A stretch of DNA of 64,000 nt from Nitrospirota bacterium (lineage in GTDB: Bacteria > Nitrospirota > Thermodesulfovibrionia > Thermodesulfovibrionales > Dissulfurispiraceae), in assembly GCA_009773415.1 (NCBI GenBank), contig WSNO01000003.1, positions 47,942-111,941 of the forward strand, given 5' to 3'. Position numbers and translations under genes: made by a program. Below the pieces are notes generated by a model. It ran no database searches and had not been told where the DNA came from. It saw only the letters and a program-made list of their open reading frames with translations. This document shows positions 54,086 to 61,424 of the stretch, one piece after another (the first letter of the stretch is position 1; each line of letters begins with the position of its first letter).

Positions 54086-55720
54086 TCAGGCAACAACAGG
54101 TGAAGCATCGGTCGCCCACAGAGTGCTTTCAATGGCTCCGAGCAAGGGACCGAGCGTTTCCGGGATTATGGCGGACAAAGCTATGGCATTGTGGCGTGCT
54201 GCGATATGGCAGGCTTCGTGAGCGTCAACTCGGTCAGCTTTGTTGAAAACAACGATGCGCGGTTTGTTCAGAAGTTCGAGGTCCTGCAATATCGTCTCGA
54301 CAGACGCAATGTGCTGTTCAAAGCGGGGATTGGCAATATCGACCATGTGCAGCAGAAGGTCGGCATCTTCCAGTTCCTCAAGCGTCGCTTTGAAGGCCGC
54401 CAGCAGATCTTTGGGCAGATCCCGGATAAAGCCGACAGTATCTGTTATGATTATTTCCCGCTCCCTGGGGAAGCGGAGTCTGCGGCTTGCCGTATCGAGC
54501 GTTGCGAACATCTTGTTTTCCACAAAGGTTTCGCTTTTTGTCATCGCGTTCAGCAGCGTTGACTTTCCGGCATTCGTATAGCCGACAATAGAAACAATCG
54601 GGATGCCTGTCGCAACTCGCCGCTGCTTGCGCTGTCGGCGAGCCTCGCTGAGAATCTCAAGCTCTTTTTCGAGCCTGGCTATGCGATCCCTGATGCGTCG
54701 CCGGTCTATCTCAAGCTTCATTTCACCCGGCCCGCGCCCGCCGATGCCGCCCATGAGTCGCGACATGGCTGTTCCCTTGCCGGTCAGCCGCGGGAGGTTG
54801 TATTTTAACTGAGCCAGTTCTACCTGTACCTTGCCATCACGGCTGTGGGCGCGCCGCGCAAAAATATCCAGGATCAACTGTGAGCGGTCTATGACTTTCA
54901 GTTCCGTTGTCTCTCCGATTGCCCGGACCTGCGAATGAGACAAGTCCTGATCAAAGATAAGAAGCGTTGCTCCGGTATCCATGGCATTCATGATGATCTC
55001 TTTCAGCTTTCCTTCGCCCATGAGGAATCGCGGATTAATATCTTTCAGTCGTTGCACGACAAGGTCGAGTACCAGCACATTGCTCGATTCAGCCAACTCC
55101 CTGAGCTCAGCAATCGATTCCTCAAGCTCATATTTTGGAGCAGGCGCGGCGCTGACCAGTATGGCCCGCTCGCGCTGGTCCTTTCGGTCAAAACTGGTTG
55201 ATCGCACCATTTCGTTCTCGAGGTGATTGATGAATTCTGTAAAATCAAGATGAAACTGGTAGAAGTCGTCAGTCAGCTGCTCATATTTGTGCTCTGAGCC
55301 GAATGGCATCAGATGAGCAGCATACAGCTTGTGAGGCAGTCCGCTCCGAATGCTGATTGCCCCGATGAGATCGAAGCGAAGCAGCGAGAGGTCGGTAATA
55401 TCTTCATTGTTGAGCGGTTCGTCCCTGAGGTGGGTGTGAATGAAGCGAAGCCGCCTGAGCGGGCTTCTGCCGAGCGGATACATATCGAGCGACGGAATAA
55501 AAACGCTGCGCGCATCGCCGACAATAACGTGAGAGATGCCGCCTTCGCGTGTTATAAGAACCCCGATCTGTCTGCCGATTTCTTCGGAAATGGAAGCCAG
55601 ATAGCGACCGAGCTCATGCGTAATGACTGCATTGGCGGGAATGCGCCGCCGATAGGCTTTTTCGAGCAGGGCGATGGTGCTTTTCCTGAGTCCTGAAGTA
55701 TTTCCGTGAACCGTGCTGAT
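54086..55720 (-). CDS. hflX: GTPase HflX, apparently initiated at a non-AUG codon
   Basis: A ribosome-splitting GTPase. GTP motifs are clear: IVGYTNAGKSTLLNAM, TDTVGFIRDLPKDLLAAF, and VFNKADR. The first ATG in frame is 55483, but the same frame continues upstream with clear family sequence: TVHGNTSGLRKS, AYRRRIPANAVITHEL and EIGRQIGVLITREGG, so the true start lies near 55720. Between 55720 and an upstream TAG there is no ATG, GTG or TTG; an ATC at 55720 (before AGC ACG GTT CAC) has AGGAGG (55731-55736) ten bases upstream. I infer AUC initiation and a length of 544 residues. A frame error in the assembly is the alternative. Confidence 0.85.
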   Translation of the reverse strand: MSTVHGNTSGLRKSTIALLEKAYRRRIPANAVITHELGRYLASISEEIGRQIGVLITREGGISHVIVGDARSVFIPSLDMYPLGRSPLRRLRFIHTHLRDEPLNNEDITDLSLLRFDLIGAISIRSGLPHKLYAAHLMPFGSEHKYEQLTDDFYQFHLDFTEFINHLENEMVRSTSFDRKDQRERAILVSAAPAPKYELEESIAELRELAESSNVLVLDLVVQRLKDINPRFLMGEGKLKEIIMNAMDTGATLLIFDQDLSHSQVRAIGETTELKVIDRSQLILDIFARRAHSRDGKVQVELAQLKYNLPRLTGKGTAMSRLMGGIGGRGPGEMKLEIDRRRIRDRIARLEKELEILSEARRQRKQRRVATGIPIVSIVGYTNAGKSTLLNAMTKSETFVENKMFATLDTASRRLRFPREREIIITDTVGFIRDLPKDLLAAFKATLEELEDADLLLHMVDIANPRFEQHIASVETILQDLELLNKPRIVVFNKADRVDAHEACHIAARHNAIALSAIIPETLGPLLGAIESTLWATDASPVVA

Positions 55721-55763
55721 AGTAGTGCGTCCTCCTGTATCATTCTAACAGACCGGATCGTTC

Positions 55764-55792
55764 TTGACAATGCGACGGCAGTGAGTGATAGT
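55764..55792 (+). promoter_or_regulatory. Possible promoter of truncated DUF362 gene
   Basis: TTGACA (55764-55769) is followed after 17 bases by GATAGT (55787-55792), a plausible sigma-70 promoter for the gene at 55873. Confidence 0.4.
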
Positions 55793-55872
55793 TTGATTGT
55801 ATGGAGCTGAGATAGTAAAAACAGGGCGCCGCAGTCAGAAGTCTGCACATGACGATACAGTGAGGTGACGGT

Positions 55873-56256
55873 ATGGCACAGGTCTATTTCGCAACGGCAC
55901 GGGTAGGAAAGTGGAAGTATGATGACAGCATGCCCGGAAAGCTCGAACGTCTTCTGAAAAGGGCGGATCTCGGGACGTATTTCGAAAAGAAAGAGTGGGT
56001 GGCAGTCAAGACTCACTTTGGCTCAGACGGAGCGCATCGCATAGTGCGACCAACGTTTCTTCGGAAAATTGCGGACGGATTGAAAGCCGTCGGTGCAAGG
56101 CCGTTTGTCACCGACACGGTCAGAATTCTCGGACTCGACTATCTTGAGGTCGCCAACTATAACGGCATCAACCATCTTTCGGTTGGCGTACCGGTTATCC
56201 TGGCCGACGGCATTTACGGGCACGACAATCTCATGGTCAGGGCCGGTAGCACATAA
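55873..56256 (+). pseudogene. Truncated DUF362 protein (N-terminal third)
   Basis: The 127-residue product starts with a good ribosome site (GAGGTGA) and matches the N-terminal third of DUF362 proteins: VAVKTHFGSDGAHRIVRPTF near residue 45 and VILADGIYGHDN near 109. Full proteins are about 370 residues and end with two ferredoxin clusters, neither of which is present. Translation stops at TAA 56254-56256, and no continuation of the domain is found in any frame up to 56483. The rest was probably deleted. The stop is TAA, so selenocysteine read-through does not explain it. Confidence 0.75.
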
Positions 56257-56483
56257 GGCAGATGCGGCCTGTTGGCTGAATCCTGGCCATCAACATGCCG
56301 ACAGTTCCTGTTTGTCACGCAAAAACCACTCCGCAGTTTCCGATTAACGCAATCGCATAGTGCTTGAACGAGAGAATGTCCATGAGACCGCTCTCTTTTT
56401 TGGATGCTTATTTATTCCGATTAAAAAATAGATAAAATCTATTAGACACATAGAAATAATATCTTTATTATAGTAAATGCTTT

Positions 56484-56584
56484 GAGGAGCACGGGGGCTG
56501 GGCCCTCCCCGGTCTGCAAAACCGGGTGTTCGATGTGATGCCGAGCGCCGTCGCGGTGGGTTCGATTCCCACTGCTCCTCTCCA
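56484..56584 (+). tRNA. SelC-like tRNA with GCA (Cys) anticodon and U73
   Basis: The 101-base gene folds like selenocysteine tRNA. The acceptor has 8 pairs (56484-56491 with 56573-56580), directly followed by a 5-bp T stem (GTGGG/CCCAC) with loop TTCGATT, i.e. an 8/5 branch. The D arm can form a 6-bp stem with a very small loop, the anticodon stem is CCGGT/ACCGG, and a 30-base variable region (56526-56555) can form a stem (CGATG/CGTCG). The anticodon loop is CTGCAAA where bacterial tRNA-Sec has CTTCAAA, so the anticodon is GCA at 56516-56518, reading Cys codons UGC/UGU. Position 73 is U (56581), the cysteinyl-tRNA synthetase determinant, where tRNA-Sec has G; CCA is encoded. It is either an extra cysteine tRNA with a Sec-like body or a recoded tRNA-Sec. 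Confidence 0.88.
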
Positions 56585-56652
56585 TGTATTCATGTGTTCA
56601 AGCATCCGCTGGCAGCGGTGGCGCTGCAAATTAATATTCGGGAGGGAATGCC

Positions 56653-57435
56653 ATGACTGACAATCAAGGTGTATCGCGCAGAGGAGTGCTTTCAGGTATC
56701 GGGGCATTGGGACTCGGGGCTATTGTGTTGCAGACAGGTGGAACGTATACTGATGCAGAGGCCAAGGCGGTTCGCATGGAGAAATGGCCGTGGCCGTATG
56801 TAAAACTTGACCCGGCAAAAACCGCTGAAATTGCGTACAATGAGTGGTACCGGGTTTATTGTGGTGCCGCAGTTATCAGCAGCATTTTCGGCCAGCTCAG
56901 GCAAAAAGTCGGAGAACCCTACAAGTCGTTTCCTATTGACGCCTTCATTTTTTTGGAGGGCGGGGTGTCTGGCTGGGGCACCATCTGCGGATCAAACTTG
57001 GGAGCAAACATCGTAAGTAATCTTATCATCGGACCGAGAACCGGTGAATCCGAAGACGGTATGCTCATGGGCAGCGAAATCCTGCAATGGTACTCTGATG
57101 CACAGCTTCCCACTTTCAAGCCGAAGAATCCCAAGTTTGCCGGTGAGATTCCGACCACCATCAGTAATTCTCCGCTCTGTCATATTTCGGTCGGCCGCTG
57201 GATGAAGGCTTCCGGGAAAGAGCTGAAAAGTCCTGAACGGCGCCACCGGTGCGCGTGTGTAACCGGAAGTGTCGCCTATCATCTCGTTGAACTCCTGAAT
57301 GAGTGGAAAGACAAGAAATATGATACGAAGGGTGAAATTCCGGCTGCCGCTTTTGGAATTCAAACGCAGATGAACTGTGGTGATTGCCATGGAGGCAACA
57401 TTCCGAGTCCGCCACAGGCAAAAGTGGTGAAGTAA
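56653..57435 (+). CDS. Split-Soret cytochrome c-like C_GCAxxG_C_C protein
   Basis: A 260-residue periplasmic redox protein. The N-terminus carries a twin-arginine signal (SRRGVLSGIGALGLGAIVL). The C_GCAxxG_C_C pattern is visible as VYCGAAVISSIFGQL (residue about 73), GTICGSNLGANIV, SPLCHISVGRW and CACVTGSVAYHL, and a single c-type heme motif CGDCH lies near residue 244. This combination is that of the Split-Soret cytochrome known from Desulfovibrio, which forms dimers with stacked hemes. GGGAGG precedes ATG 56653. It is 68 bases downstream of the SelC-like tRNA. Confidence 0.85.
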   Translation: MTDNQGVSRRGVLSGIGALGLGAIVLQTGGTYTDAEAKAVRMEKWPWPYVKLDPAKTAEIAYNEWYRVYCGAAVISSIFGQLRQKVGEPYKSFPIDAFIFLEGGVSGWGTICGSNLGANIVSNLIIGPRTGESEDGMLMGSEILQWYSDAQLPTFKPKNPKFAGEIPTTISNSPLCHISVGRWMKASGKELKSPERRHRCACVTGSVAYHLVELLNEWKDKKYDTKGEIPAAAFGIQTQMNCGDCHGGNIPSPPQAKVVK

Positions 57436-57499
57436 GCAGGCTGTCTTTTGCATCCGCGTATGGTATTGTTGTGCAGGACAACTTTTTTGGGAGGATATC

Positions 57500-57709
57500 A
57501 TGAAATTCGGTGCACGAAATGCCGTGAAGGCAAAGGTCAAGTCTGTCAAGAAGGGCGACATCATGTCGCTGGTGAAGTTTGAAATCTCGGTTCCGGCGGA
57601 AATGGCATCGGTTCTTACAACGGAGTCGCTTGATGCGATGAAGATGAAAAAGGGTGACGAGGTTCAGCTAATCATTAAAGCGATCCACGTTCTGCCGGTC
57701 AAGGAGTAG
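57500..57709 (+). CDS. Molybdenum-pterin binding protein (single Mop/TOBE domain)
   Basis: A 69-residue Mop-type protein. The pattern KFGARNAVKAKVKSVKKGDIMS is the typical start of a molbindin domain, and LVKFEISVPAEMASVLTTESLD and MKMKKGDEVQLIIKA complete it. Such proteins bind molybdate or tungstate and buffer it in the cytoplasm. GGGAGG precedes ATG 57500. It lies between two C_GCAxxG_C_C genes and is ended by a good terminator. Its presence next to a possible selenium locus fits molybdenum/tungsten seleno-enzymes, which is inference. Confidence 0.92.
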   Translation: MKFGARNAVKAKVKSVKKGDIMSLVKFEISVPAEMASVLTTESLDAMKMKKGDEVQLIIKAIHVLPVKE

Positions 57710-57747
57710 CCTTTTCTTATCGAAGAATAGTTTCTGATCATGCCGTG

Positions 57748-57792
57748 CAGCAGGGACTCTTAATGATGACTGAGTCCCTGCTGTTTGTTTTT
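57748..57792 (+). terminator. Strong rho-independent terminator after Mop gene
   Basis: CAGCAGGGACTC (57748-57759) and GAGTCCCTGCTG (57772-57783) form a perfect 12-bp stem with a 12-base loop, followed by TTTGTTTTT. Confidence 0.88.
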
Positions 57793-57900
57793 ATAGGCAT
57801 AATCTATTGCTTCCGGACAATAAAAAGGAATTATCGATTGGAAGGCTTCCGGTCGGCAACGGTATTCTAAAAATCACGATTATGTTTTAGGAGAACAGTT

Positions 57901-58440
57901 ATGGAAAAGAGCAATGCCATGCCTTGTTCATGCAAACGGCGTGATTTTCTGAAAGCCTCGATATTGACGGCGCTTGCATTTGCCGGGGGGGCGGGACTTG
58001 CCAATGAGGCCGATTCTGCTTCGAACTATGGAAGCCGCCCGGACAGAGCTGTCGCACATTTCATGAAGTCGATGAACTGCTCGCAGGCTATCTTTGAAAC
58101 ATACGCTCCACTGTACGGGCTAGACGAAGCGACTGCCAGAAAGATAGGAACGCCTTTTGCCGCAGGTATGGGCATCGGTTTGGAGTGTGGTTCCGTAACA
58201 GGTGCGTTGCTGGTAATCGGTCTGAAAAACGGCAGCTCACATAAAAAAACCTTTACCGCGGTCGAGCAGCTGCAGAAGCAGTTCAGGTCTATCCACGGCA
58301 GTACTGTTTGCTCACAATTGCTCGGTGTTGACATGAGCACGCCTGCGGGTGTCAAAAAAGCGGAAAAAGCGGGATATTTTACAACACGCTGCCCTCTCTT
58401 TGTGCGCACGGCGTCTGATATCCTCGAAAAAATTATTTAG
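57901..58440 (+). CDS. C_GCAxxG_C_C family protein with Tat-type signal
   Basis: A 179-residue protein of the TIGR01909 type. A twin-arginine-like leader CKRRDFLKASILTALAFAGG starts it, and the conserved cysteines are in MNCSQAIFETYAPLYG (residue about 60), LECGSVTGALLVIGL (about 99), STVCSQLLG and TTRCPLFVRTASDIL. Members are found near redox and selenium genes and their function is unknown. TTAGGAGAA precedes ATG 57901. It is followed, 14 bases later, by yedF, so the two are probably one operon. Confidence 0.88.
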   Translation: MEKSNAMPCSCKRRDFLKASILTALAFAGGAGLANEADSASNYGSRPDRAVAHFMKSMNCSQAIFETYAPLYGLDEATARKIGTPFAAGMGIGLECGSVTGALLVIGLKNGSSHKKTFTAVEQLQKQFRSIHGSTVCSQLLGVDMSTPAGVKKAEKAGYFTTRCPLFVRTASDILEKII

Positions 58441-58454
58441 CGGATGGTGGTTCA

Positions 58455-59051
58455 ATGATAATTGACGCGCGAGGAGTTCCCTGCCCGAAGCCGGTGCTGA
58501 TGGCCGAAGAGTCCTTAAATGGCATGCCGGAAGGCATAGTTGAAGTCTGGGTGGATAACGAGGCATCGGTGGCGAATCTCAGCCGTTTTGCAACAAAAAG
58601 CGGGATGGTGCCCGAAACATTTGCCGAGAATGGATACTGGAGGGTCAAGATAGCCAAGGGCTATCCCTGCGATATTGCTGCGGCAGAGGAATCGATTCCG
58701 TTTCCCAAAAAGAAGAAGGATATCCTGCTGATCGTCGGAACCGATACCATCGGCAAGGATGAGTCGCTCGGACGAATTTTGATAAAGGGCATATTCGAAA
58801 CCATGAAGGTTACGAAGGAGCTGCCTCACACCATATTCTTCCTGAACACTGCGATCAGGCTCACTACGACTGATGATGACATGATACCTCTTATTCGGGA
58901 GTTTGCGGACATGGGGGTGGAAATTTTCACCTGCGGCACCTGCATGAAGCATTTTGATCTTGAGAAAGAGTTAAAAGTCGGATATCGCGGAACAACAAAC
59001 CATATTGTGGAAGGCATGAAGGATTTTGAAAAGACCGTCTGGATAGGTTGA
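58455..59051 (+). CDS. yedF: Selenium metabolism protein YedF
   Basis: A 198-residue protein of the TIGR03527 type. The N-terminal TusA-like domain shows DARGVPCPKPVLMAEE with the sulfur-transfer type CPxP (Cys about 10), and the C-terminal DsrE-like domain (about 90-198) contains LLIVGTDTIGKDESLGRIL and FTCGTCMKHF. In genomes it accompanies selD and other selenium genes but its reaction is not established. Here selD, selA and selB are not in the window. It ends next to a glycosyltransferase gene. Confidence 0.92.
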   Translation: MIIDARGVPCPKPVLMAEESLNGMPEGIVEVWVDNEASVANLSRFATKSGMVPETFAENGYWRVKIAKGYPCDIAAAEESIPFPKKKKDILLIVGTDTIGKDESLGRILIKGIFETMKVTKELPHTIFFLNTAIRLTTTDDDMIPLIREFADMGVEIFTCGTCMKHFDLEKELKVGYRGTTNHIVEGMKDFEKTVWIG

Positions 59052-59052
59052 T

Positions 59053-59730
59053 GTGGCGGAAAGGCTCTCAGTTATTATTCCGGCACTGAACGAAGAAGTA
59101 CGCATTGCCACTGCAATTTCGTCAGCTTTCTCTGCAGGCGCAGACGAAGTGATCGTTGTGGACGGAGGCAGCACGGACAATACTTCTTCCAGGGCTATAG
59201 CATCGGGTGCGAGAGTTGTCAGATCGCCGCGGGGCAGGGGGGTTCAACTTCACGCCGGAGCATTGGCAGCAACGGGAGAGGTGCTTTTTTTCATGCATGC
59301 CGATTCTCTTTTGCCTTCTGTGTCCAAACGTGAAATTCTTGAACTACTTGCCGAATCCAATGCCGGATACTTTCGCCTTTGTTTTGACGACAGCTCATGG
59401 TCTGTCAGACTTGTTGCGTGGGCGGCCAATCTGAGATCATCACTCTTGTCGCTTCCTTACGGCGATCAGGCGCTGTTTTTACGGCGTTCACTGTATGAAT
59501 CTCTCGGCGGATTTCGCAGCTACCCTTTTCTCGAAGACCTCGACTTTGTGAGACGCCTGAGACGGATCGGAACGCTCCGCCGGATGTCATCATGCGTGAC
59601 GGTGTCTGCACGGAGACTGCGTAAACCGTTTCCTCTCGCACCGATACTGGTTAGCGCGCGCAATGTTGCAATCGCTCTGCTGTTCATGCTTGGGGCGTCG
59701 CCTGAACGTCTCATAAAACTTTATCGCTAA
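59053..59730 (+). CDS. TIGR04283-type family 2 glycosyltransferase (arsenosugar-biosynthesis related)
   Basis: A 225-residue GT2 glycosyltransferase. The nucleotide-sugar motif SVIIPALNEEVRIATAI and the Asp-rich DGGSTDNTSSRA are at residues 6-50; FFMHADSLLP near 80 is the DxD-like motif, and FLEDLDFVRRLRRIG near 160 is the acceptor helix with the catalytic ED. GTG 59053 directly follows yedF by one base, with AGG six bases upstream. The TIGR04283 name refers to arsenosugar loci, but no arsS or arsM is visible here, so a lipid or cell-wall glycosylation is equally possible. Confidence 0.85.
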   Translation: MAERLSVIIPALNEEVRIATAISSAFSAGADEVIVVDGGSTDNTSSRAIASGARVVRSPRGRGVQLHAGALAATGEVLFFMHADSLLPSVSKREILELLAESNAGYFRLCFDDSSWSVRLVAWAANLRSSLLSLPYGDQALFLRRSLYESLGGFRSYPFLEDLDFVRRLRRIGTLRRMSSCVTVSARRLRKPFPLAPILVSARNVAIALLFMLGASPERLIKLYR

Positions 59731-59742
59731 AGGATCCCCTGC

Positions 59743-61419
59743 ATGACTCATATTATTGAAGCCTTTGTCGATGAATGCACCTCGTGCAGCGCGTGTTCTC
59801 AAGCGTGCCCTTTTCTGGAAAAAATGGGTCCGCCGGGCGCAATTCTGCAATCGTCTGATGATACGGTATTTCTTTGCACGAATTGCCGGTCATGCACATC
59901 GGTCTGTCCGCTAAATCTCAGTCCTGCGGATGCATTTTTTGCAGCCAAAACCGAACGAATTCACAACGGCGATCTATCTCCTCGCGTTCAGAGCGCGCTT
60001 GCGGGTGCCCGGTCATTTGCGCGACGCGGACATTCGTTTCCTTTCAACGTATGGAAGCCTGTGAAAACTGTTTTCTGGCCAGGATGCGGTCTTGTCGGCT
60101 CGCTGCCGTCTGTCGCGTCATCAGTACGCGCTCATCTGTCCCGTGTTCTTGGTGAACCGGTCGGACTAGTGATTGACTGCTGTTTTGATCCTGCCTATCA
60201 ACTGGGCGATGTCGATACGGTGCACACTGCTCTACAGGACATCGGCAGTCGCCTGAAGACGGGCGGTGTTGAGAGAATCATTACCGGATGTGTAAACTGC
60301 ACCAAAGTACTGGGCCTGATGCTTGAGTCCATTGCTGTGCAGCATATTCTTGAGGTTCTTCCTGCTTCTGTTTTTATGCAGGGGAATCTGCCTTCCGTTC
60401 TGCATCACCCCTGCCCGTCGGTCCGCATACCAGGCCTTCGCGAAAAAGCCGCTTCATGCAGCAACGTCAAGGGCGACGAGAAGGCAATCCCTTGTTGTTG
60501 CGGTTGCGGCGGCGGCCTGCATGTTCTTGACCCTGCACTGTCCGACGCATTTGCACGAGCAGCTTTAGGGCAACGACCAGTTGAGCCGGTGGTAACGTAT
60601 TGCGTCGGTTGTAAAAATGCATTTCAGTCAAGAGGAGTATTGGCAAGCCATCTGCTCGAGCATCTGCCGGGAGTGAATCAGCAAAAAGCGCAGGTCGGTT
60701 CGGGCCGCAAATGGATTAATCGCCTTACAGTCGGCATTCAGGCGCGTATTCTGAACGTGAAGTTTCTGATCGCGATTGGCCTGATGGCGCTGATCTTTCT
60801 GACAGCGTGGCTCCGTCAGAGCGGGTATATCTCGACTGACGGGCTTGTTCATTTTCTGGATGAGCATCCTGTGCTCGCGCCGTTTCTCTTCATACTGATC
60901 TATGCCGTAGGGCCAAGCATTTTCTTGCCGAGCCTTGCGTTGACGCTCGGCGCCGGATTCCTTTGGGGACCCTTCTGGGGAGTCATCTTTTCGATTGTCG
61001 GCTCGACAACCGGGGCATCGGTGGCATTCCTGCTTGCCCGCCATGTTATGCGTGATGCCGTGAAGTCTCGATTCGGCCATGAGCGATGGCTGTCGCTCTC
61101 CGACCGGGTCGAGCAGCACGGCTGGAAGGCAGTTGCTTTTGCCCGGCTGGTCCCGATTTTTCCATTTCCTGTTTTAAACTACCTTTTTGGAATCACTCCG
61201 ATTGCTTTTGTTCATTACGTATGGAGTTCATTTGTGTTTATGTTGCCGGCCTGTATTGCCTACGTGGCATTTGGCAGTTCGATGGGAGAGCTGATTCTTC
61301 ATGGCAATATCTATGGTCTCGTGATCGGAATCCTGGTGGCTTCGCTCGCCTTGCTGTTGCCGATGGCACTAAAACGAATTGCCAATTGGGGTTCGGGAAA
61401 TAACGACCCAAAACGGTAG
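59743..61419 (+). CDS. Fused Fe-S/CCG-type oxidoreductase and TVP38/TMEM64 membrane protein
   Basis: A 558-residue two-part protein. Residues 1-90 hold two ferredoxin clusters (CTSCSACSQACPF and CTNCRSCTSVCPL), 95-320 a cysteine-rich domain (FWPGCGLVG, CVNCTKVLG, PCCCGCGGGLHVLD, YCVGCKNAF) like GlpC and heterodisulfide-reductase subunits, and 350-555 a VTT/SNARE-associated membrane domain with about six helices (FLPSLALTLGAGFLWG, GSTTGASVAFLLARH, ARLVPIFPFPVLNYLFG). No stop or new start divides the two halves. It follows the glycosyltransferase by 12 bases. Electron transfer across or at the membrane is inferred; the fusion is unusual. Confidence 0.88.
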   Translation: MTHIIEAFVDECTSCSACSQACPFLEKMGPPGAILQSSDDTVFLCTNCRSCTSVCPLNLSPADAFFAAKTERIHNGDLSPRVQSALAGARSFARRGHSFPFNVWKPVKTVFWPGCGLVGSLPSVASSVRAHLSRVLGEPVGLVIDCCFDPAYQLGDVDTVHTALQDIGSRLKTGGVERIITGCVNCTKVLGLMLESIAVQHILEVLPASVFMQGNLPSVLHHPCPSVRIPGLREKAASCSNVKGDEKAIPCCCGCGGGLHVLDPALSDAFARAALGQRPVEPVVTYCVGCKNAFQSRGVLASHLLEHLPGVNQQKAQVGSGRKWINRLTVGIQARILNVKFLIAIGLMALIFLTAWLRQSGYISTDGLVHFLDEHPVLAPFLFILIYAVGPSIFLPSLALTLGAGFLWGPFWGVIFSIVGSTTGASVAFLLARHVMRDAVKSRFGHERWLSLSDRVEQHGWKAVAFARLVPIFPFPVLNYLFGITPIAFVHYVWSSFVFMLPACIAYVAFGSSMGELILHGNIYGLVIGILVASLALLLPMALKRIANWGSGNNDPKR

Positions 61420-61424
61420 CCGAT

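Noticed and set aside
55552..56016. Minus-strand 154-residue open frame
   Set aside because: It overlaps the conserved N-terminal part of hflX in another frame and the start of the DUF362 gene on the other strand, and its product resembles nothing.
55873..56256. Selenocysteine read-through as explanation for the short DUF362 gene
   Set aside because: The stop codon is TAA, not TGA, and no downstream frame continues the domain.
56484..56584. tRNA-Ser or tRNA-Leu as identity of the long-arm tRNA
   Set aside because: The anticodon loop reads GCA, the acceptor has eight pairs and the D stem is extended, none of which fits class II Ser or Leu tRNAs.
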